Shown here in pieces: positions 58,868 through 64,000 of a stretch of 64,000 nucleotides of DNA. Below the pieces are notes generated by a model that saw only the letters and a list, made by a program, of their open reading frames with translations, was not told where the DNA came from and searched no databases. Source of the DNA: Cryptomeria japonica (Eukaryota; Streptophyta; Pinopsida; Cupressales; Cupressaceae). A program made the position numbers and the translations under genes. The first letter of the stretch is position 1, and each line of letters opens with the position of its first letter. The stretch covers positions 267,395,692-267,459,691 of the forward strand of contig NC_081406.1 in the NCBI RefSeq assembly GCF_030272615.1, written 5' to 3'.

Positions 58868-60017
58868 TAAGGAGGAGAAAAGATTTCATGCAATAGAATG
58901 AGTAAAGGTTTGATACTATTCTATTTTACCGAGCAAGGAGCCAGTCGGTAAATTCCAAGGTTATCGGTGTCGGTTAAAGAAGGAAGTAGTCACCGAGCAT
59001 CGTCAAGCAAGCAAAGCTACCGAGACAGTAATTGAGACAAATATAGAATGTCTACCGAGTAAAGTTCAGAATTAACCGAGCGTCAACCGAGCAGTAACAT
59101 AATGCATTGGATGAGTAAATACATTATTAAATGAAGGATGCCAATGAGCTGGAGATTTATATAAGATTGGAATTTTGTGCAAGAAGTTTGTTAAGGATCA
59201 ACGACAATGAAAATTCAAGAGTTAGATCTACAACACAGATTGAATGGTTATGACCGAGCACAAGTACCAAGGAAGGAATACAAGATTAATCATGGGAAAT
59301 GTGATTAAGGAGATTAAGCGGTTAGGAATTGCTTATAAATAAGGAAAAGTTGATGAACAAAGAATGCGAGCAAATAGAAGAACAATGATCCTGCAGAAGA
59401 GATTACAGAGTACAAAAGATTGAAGGTCTGATTGAAGAACAGAGTGAGAAGCCCAGCAAGGAGGAAGATAAGTCTTATGACAAGATGATTTTGAGCACAT
59501 AGAGTCTGTTATATTTCAGATGTGAAGTTGCAGATATATTTTATTACTGTTATTTATTTTTGTAAGTGACAGGAAATCTCTTAACCGAGTGGACTTAACA
59601 GTCTTATTTGTAAATCCTCTAGTAAGGTAACATTCTAATTGAGTGTTTGAAATCCTTTGACAAGGTCACTTCTAACAAAGTGCAAGATTCTGATAGATCT
59701 GAGGGAAATCCCTTGACTGGGTCACATCTAGCAATGTGTTTATGTAATCTTTAACATGATTGGCTTTTAACCGAGCATACTCTAGAAGAGTATATTTTCT
59801 TCGTGGGTCTGAAATCCCACAATGGTTTTTCCCTATTTGGGTTTCCATGTTAAATCTGGTGTTAAATGTGTTTTGATGTTTCAAGTTTATCAGTTTATAA
59901 GTTTGAATGATTTACAGTCATAGTTGCATATCAAGTAAGTTCTACCGAGGTTGAATCTGATTAAGAGTTTTAATTGTGAGTTTATCTGATTCACCCCCCT
60001 CTTTCATTAAACTAACA
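58868..60017 (+). repeat. 3' LTR of copia B, 5'-truncated
   Basis: Similarity to the 5' LTR starts at taaggaggagaaaag (58868, corresponding to 53391), so the first 331 bases are missing. An internal deletion of 67 bases is seen relative to 53818-53884, with aag at both break points. It ends ctaaca at 60017, followed by TSD acacc. Confidence 0.95.
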
Positions 60018-62303
60018 ACACCTATTAGGGATCATAAATCCTCTTCTAACCAGGTTATCAATAGTGAGAATCTTGTTGTGAATCGTAAGTCAGAAAAACA
60101 TATTAAATTTAGGAATCAGGAATCTATTCCAAACTTTAGTCCATATAGGGTTACAAGCCTGAGTTGATATCTTTTTGTAAGAAGAAGCAATAGTAAAAGT
60201 ACCCCTAGGATTACTCTTCCATAAGAAGACATCATCTGAATCTTTGCTGATAGAAAAGGACAACAAATCATGCTGGAGCGAAGAAAATCTAGCATAAACA
60301 ACATCAAGTCTAACTCATTTATTGTTCTCCCAATAATTATAGACCATAGAACCAAACCTCCTTTTACAATCTTCAATATTAAAAAGAGGCTCATATTTGA
60401 TCCAGACATCTTCCCAAAATCTAATTTTGTTACCTTTGCCAAGGACCTAGCCAACTCTAGCTTTAGCAACTTTAATAGATTTTATCATACTATTCCAAAT
60501 AAAAGATCCTGCAGGGATATCTTCAGAATAGAGAAGGTAATGAATGGGTTGATTATGAATGTATTTGTCGAACCACACCCTACTCCAATCTCTCTTAATA
60601 CCATAGGCCCTCCAAACTTGTTTGGATAACAAAACGTTATTGAAAGGTTTAAAGGATTTGATACCTAATCCCCCACTAATTTTAGGACCACAAACTTTAT
60701 CCCAAGCAACCAAAGAAATCCTTTTCTTACCTTCCACACCAGACCAAAGAAATCTTTTCTGAATTATTTCTAATGCTTCTGCAAATTTGACCGATATACT
60801 AAACAAACTAAGAGCATAAACATGCAGATTCTGAAGGGTAGCTTGAAGAAGCTAGAGCTTACTAGCCTGCGACAACATAGAGCATTTCCATCTAGCTAAT
60901 TTTTTGTTGAACTTATCAATCAAAGAATTCCAGAAAGAGTTTGGAGGAGCCAAACCAAGAGGGAGGCACAAATAAGTAGAGGGGAGCAACTCAACCTTAC
61001 AGCCAATTATGTTAGCAATCCTCTGCTGCCTCAACAAAGGGATGCTGATGAAGTAAATAGCATATTTCTCCTAGTTAACTTGGTGGCCAGTAGCAAGGGA
61101 ATAAGAGTTGAAAGCATTTTTGAAGGCAAAAGCTTCACTCACAGAAGAGTATCCCAATAATATAGTATCATCAACAAACTGTTGATGAGTGCAAAAGAAA
61201 TTAGCTGAAGAGGGTTGCAAACCTTTGATGATCCTTTTCTCCTTCAACTTTTGAATCAATCTACTCAAAAATTTCACCAAAATAGTGAAAAGAATAGGCG
61301 AGATAGGATATCCTTGACTAAGACCCCTTGAAGACTTAAAAAATCTGGAAGGAGATCCATTAACAAGAATAGAAAAAAAAATGGCATAGATATCAACTCT
61401 CTAGTGATTTTGATAACCTTCTCATAAAATCCAAAGGCTTCCATGATCCTAAAAAGAACCTGCCATTCAACCCTGTCATGTGCTTTTGCCAAATCCAGCT
61501 TTATAAGGAATCCCTCTTTGTTTGCACCATTAAGAGAATGGATATTCTCATGCACAAGAATTATAGAGTCCAAAATCTGCCTACCTGGGAGAAATCCTTT
61601 TTGCTCCTCAGAGATAACAAGAGGAAGAACATCCAACAATCTAGAAGTCAGTACTTTTGAGATTATCTTGTAAAAATAATTGCATAGACTTATTGGCCTA
61701 AACTTACCCATAGAATCAGCTCCAACCACCTTAGGAATTAGAACAATGAAGGTAGAGTTTATTTCTTTAATAGTTCTTCTGGAACCAAAATTCTTTGACA
61801 ACATTGACCATATCAGCCCCAACAATGTGCCAATATTCCTGAAAGAAAAACATGGGGAATTCATCTGGGCCCGGTGCCTTATCCCCTTGGAAGGAGAAAA
61901 TAACTGTTTTAATTTCATCAACTGAGGGGATGGTAGATAAAATCCTATTTTGATTAGGTCCAATAATCTTAGGAATATTTTCAATCAGACCTTGCTGCTT
62001 AACAAGGTCAAGTTCCTTGCTACCAGTCAGAAGGTTAGAGAAGAACCTCACAACTTCATCAGCTATATCATCATCTTTGACAAGAATTTTATCATTAACA
62101 ATCAATCTGGAAATTTTGCTTGCTGCTTTATGCTTCATTGATTTCATTTGAAAGAATTTAGTATTTCTGTCCCAGCTTCTAACCATTGCCCTGGATCTCT
62201 GCCTCCAGTAAATTTCTTCTTTGGAAATAGTGCTGTGTAATTTGGCTAGAATCTCATCTTCTTTAGCCTTGGGGACATTCTTATAACCATGTTTCTGAAT
62301 CAA
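60018..62303 (-). pseudogene. LINE A reverse transcriptase and start of zinc-binding region
   Basis: From 62303: GDKAPGPDEFPMFF (motif near 61860), a frameshift near 61790, then INSTFIVLIPKV, KFRPISLCN, EEQKGFLPGRQI and LIKLDLAKAHDRVEW (near 61490). The catalytic box is FVDDTILLG (near 61155, normally YADD or FVDD), so the aspartates are present. The thumb and connection follow with LPLGLAPP and GGLGIKSFKPFNNVLL, then FLWKSNPRGTFTIAS and MIPNRC at the copia border. Several stops (near 61070, 60850, 60440 and 60355) and at least two further shifts break it. It would copy LINE RNA at the nicked target. Confidence 0.92.
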
Positions 62304-63242
62304 ATTTTAAATCTATTCTAATTCCTCCTTGAGCTTCCTCTTAGATTCAAAAATATCCCCCAAAACCTTTTTATTCCAAACCTTGATGTTATCTTTGATA
62401 TTTCTTAACTTTTTAGTAACTTTGAACATGGCAAAACCATCCACAGTTATATTACACCATTTGGAAATGGAAGCTTCCAAGGAAGGGTGTGAGATCCACA
62501 TTTTTTCAAACCGAAAGGGAAAGCAACGTTTGCCCTTAATAGAATCAACAACAAAAGAAATAGGATAATGGTCCGATCCAATTCTGTTAATAACAGATTG
62601 AGAACATCTATACTTAAGGATCCAGTCAGGAGTAATAAGAGATCTATCAAGCCTTACCTGAATAAGTTCTCCTCCATCCCTTCTATTAGACCAAGTGTAG
62701 GAAGCTCAAGAAAGGTCAATATCAATGAGGGCATTGGCATTGATAAAGTCCATAAGATCAATCCTACTTTCTAGTTGAGCTTGGGTTCCACCAAAATTTT
62801 CAATCTCCCGCAAAGGACTGTTGAAATCTCCCATCAAAAGCCAACTGTCATGGGAAAAAGTCCCTCTTTTCTGCTGGATTTTGTCCCAAAACTTGCTCCG
62901 AGCAGCTTTAGAGTTGGGAGCATAAATGTTGGTAACCACCCAGTCCCATCCTTCAGCAATGCATTTGACTCTCATAGAAATGATATTACCATCTTCATCA
63001 ATTAGGTCTCCATCAGTAGTTTTCTTATTCCAAAATATGGCAACCCCACTAGACGCTCCATTAGAACTACTACCACATACACCCCCAAGTTTAAAGAATT
63101 TTAATTTTTCAACTTTTTCCTTACTCATCTTAGTTTCCTGAATGAGGATAATATCCGGCTTATGATCTCTGATAAAATTCCTGAGCACATCCTGCTTATG
63201 GAGACCATTTAGGCCTCTAATGTTCCAAGAGATTACCTTCAT
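62304..63242 (-). pseudogene. LINE A apurinic-type endonuclease
   Basis: The start MKVISWNIRGLNG is at 63242. The EEP endonuclease fold is marked by SWNIRG, LIQETK, VVTNIYAPN, LLMGDFNSP and, after a TGA at 62706, IGSDHYPIS (near 62580), so the metal-binding and catalytic positions are all recognisable. This enzyme nicks target DNA for target-primed reverse transcription. The frame continues to the linker before RT (WCNITVDGFAMFKVTKKLR) with two stops near 62310. The order endonuclease then RT is typical of plant L1. Confidence 0.92.
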
Positions 63243-63337
63243 TTGGAAACCTAGGAGCAGGATTCCTGAATGTTTCACTACCTTCCATCAGCTATATTTT
63301 GTTCACTCTCCTGGTCCTCGTGCCACTTCATAGTTTT

Positions 63338-64000
63338 TCACCCCTGTGGAGATTTGGAAAGACCAATATCTGCCTTAGACTTGGTTCTAGTTTTAACCCC
63401 ATTAGTACACCCTGCTTTCTTTTTTTTCTTTTTTCCCACTTCTATTAACTCTTCCTCTTCTTCATCTTTATATGCAGACTTCTTACTATTCCAAGGTTCT
63501 CCTTTTCGCTAAGATGAGGTGGGCGAATCAGTCTCAAAGTTCTACAATAGAGAGTTAAGGTTAACATGGGGCAATCTAAACTGGGTCTTTTCTTCAAAGA
63601 TTACATCTAGAATTTCAGAGTCCTTTGAACACAATTTATTACATTCATGTTCTGTATCTTTTGGAATCTCATATTGTGATTCATTTGTGTCTCCAATCTC
63701 ACCATCTTCAAGAATTTCTTCTATAATTACATTTTCTTCTTCTTGAATCTGTAAAGCTTCAAAGCCATTGCTTGTTTTAACTTCAAATACATTCTCTTCA
63801 TCGTTTCTGATTTCCTTATGAGGAATCTCCTTGGAAGGACTAGCTTTCCTTTCATCCCTTGTTATATCTTTTGAGTTACTAGGGAGTCCAGTTCCTCCTT
63901 CTGATCTACCCTCCTCATTTTTGTCCAGCTTCTCTTTCCAGATCTGTTTGACATGATTATTGTTCTTCTGAGCATTCTTTGGGTTACTAGGACAAGCCTT
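63338..64000 (-). pseudogene. LINE A ORF1, C-terminal part
   Basis: The minus-strand frame is open from the window edge to a TAG at 63542 and continues across it and a second TAG near 63510 to a TGA at 63338. It shows SNGFEALQIQEEENVIIEE, the usual 'N-x-FEAL' end region of plant L1 ORF1, and a final acidic/basic tail with six lysines in a row. ORF1 coats LINE RNA. The RNA-binding N-terminal part lies beyond the window. About 95 bases separate it from the endonuclease start. Confidence 0.7.

Larger units (their letters stand above)
53060..60017 (+). mobile_element. Ty1/copia element B, inserted in LINE A
   Basis: This is a copia element of 6958 bp with TSD acacc, a full 5' LTR, PBS, one gag-pol frame and a 3' LTR that has lost its first 331 bases. 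Gag-pol is in the copia order (gag, protease, integrase, RT, RNase H). The polypurine tract is missing with the LTR start, so the element cannot be copied in its present form. Because reverse transcription copies the U3 of the 3' LTR into both LTRs, the loss must have happened after insertion. In one stretch of about 245 bases the LTRs differ at about 8 positions, fewer than in the Tat element. Confidence 0.96.
50016..64000 (-). mobile_element. LINE A (plant L1 type), split by copia B; continues beyond the window
   Basis: In minus-strand order: ORF1 C-terminus (64000-63338), endonuclease (63242-62500), RT (62300-60450), zinc-binding region (60130-60018 continuing at 53059-52860), RNase H (52856-52146), a third ORF (52138-50209) and a 3' untranslated end reading aaaacctggttttccttaat then a short A run near 50016. 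Removing copia B (53060-60017 plus one TSD copy) leaves about 7 kb of LINE in the window. The stops and frameshifts show it is dead. Confidence 0.88.

Noticed and set aside
61443..63141. Several plus-strand ORFs over LINE A
   Set aside because: They are antisense shadows of the endonuclease and RT domains, which carry the recognisable motifs on the minus strand.

Overview
The window is plant nuclear DNA made almost entirely of transposable elements nested in one another. It is AT-rich by eye, and I recognise no cellular housekeeping gene, rRNA or functional tRNA gene. The mix of very large Ty3/gypsy and Ty1/copia LTR elements, several L1-type LINEs, a tRNA-derived SINE and a hAT-like transposase, all decayed, fits a very large plant genome. 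A gymnosperm (conifer-like) genome is my best guess, but nothing here proves the species.

Layout. (1) 1-3175: 3' part of a Ty1/copia element (A) with its 3' LTR, abutting a decayed coding relic (3176-5780). (2) 5993-6211: a SINE on the minus strand with an 18-bp target-site duplication, then a CT/CA microsatellite. (3) 7415-25780: an 18.4-kb Ty3/gypsy element on the minus strand, with 1283-bp LTRs, TSD 'catac', PBS, PPT, gag, protease with G-patch, RT, two RNase H domains and integrase. It is of the Tat type. Between integrase and the 3' LTR it carries an antisense plant-mobile-domain gene with its own TATA box and an intron. (4) 26881-28120: a LINE 3' end with poly(A). (5) About 28121-41105: a block with a hAT-like transposase (minus), a convergent large G-patch/coiled-coil gene (plus), a 265-bp tandem array and repeated TGGCGAAT-like motifs near both edges. 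(6) 41105-49190: a LINE fragment (B) interrupted by a 6.7-kb LTR element (42201-48912, TSD 'ttaat'). That element encodes gag and a second protein of about 1010 codons but no pol. (7) About 50016-64000: a LINE (A, minus) with ORF1, endonuclease, RT, zinc-binding region, RNase H and an unusual third ORF of about 640 codons. It is split by a Ty1/copia element (B, 53060-60017, TSD 'acacc').

How the pieces relate. The three LTR-element families on copia-type backbones (A, B and the pol-less element) share an LTR box and a tRNA-iMet-type PBS where visible, so the pol-less element was probably mobilised by a copia polymerase. Elements from several unrelated classes (gypsy, LINE, pol-less LTR, hAT block) each carry an extra protein with a charged middle region, and most of these also end in a coiled coil. 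All coding regions are broken by stops and frameshifts, so this is a record of past activity. Coordinates of LTRs, TSDs and ORFs were read directly; lineage names and functions come from family knowledge; mobilisation and nesting order are inferred.
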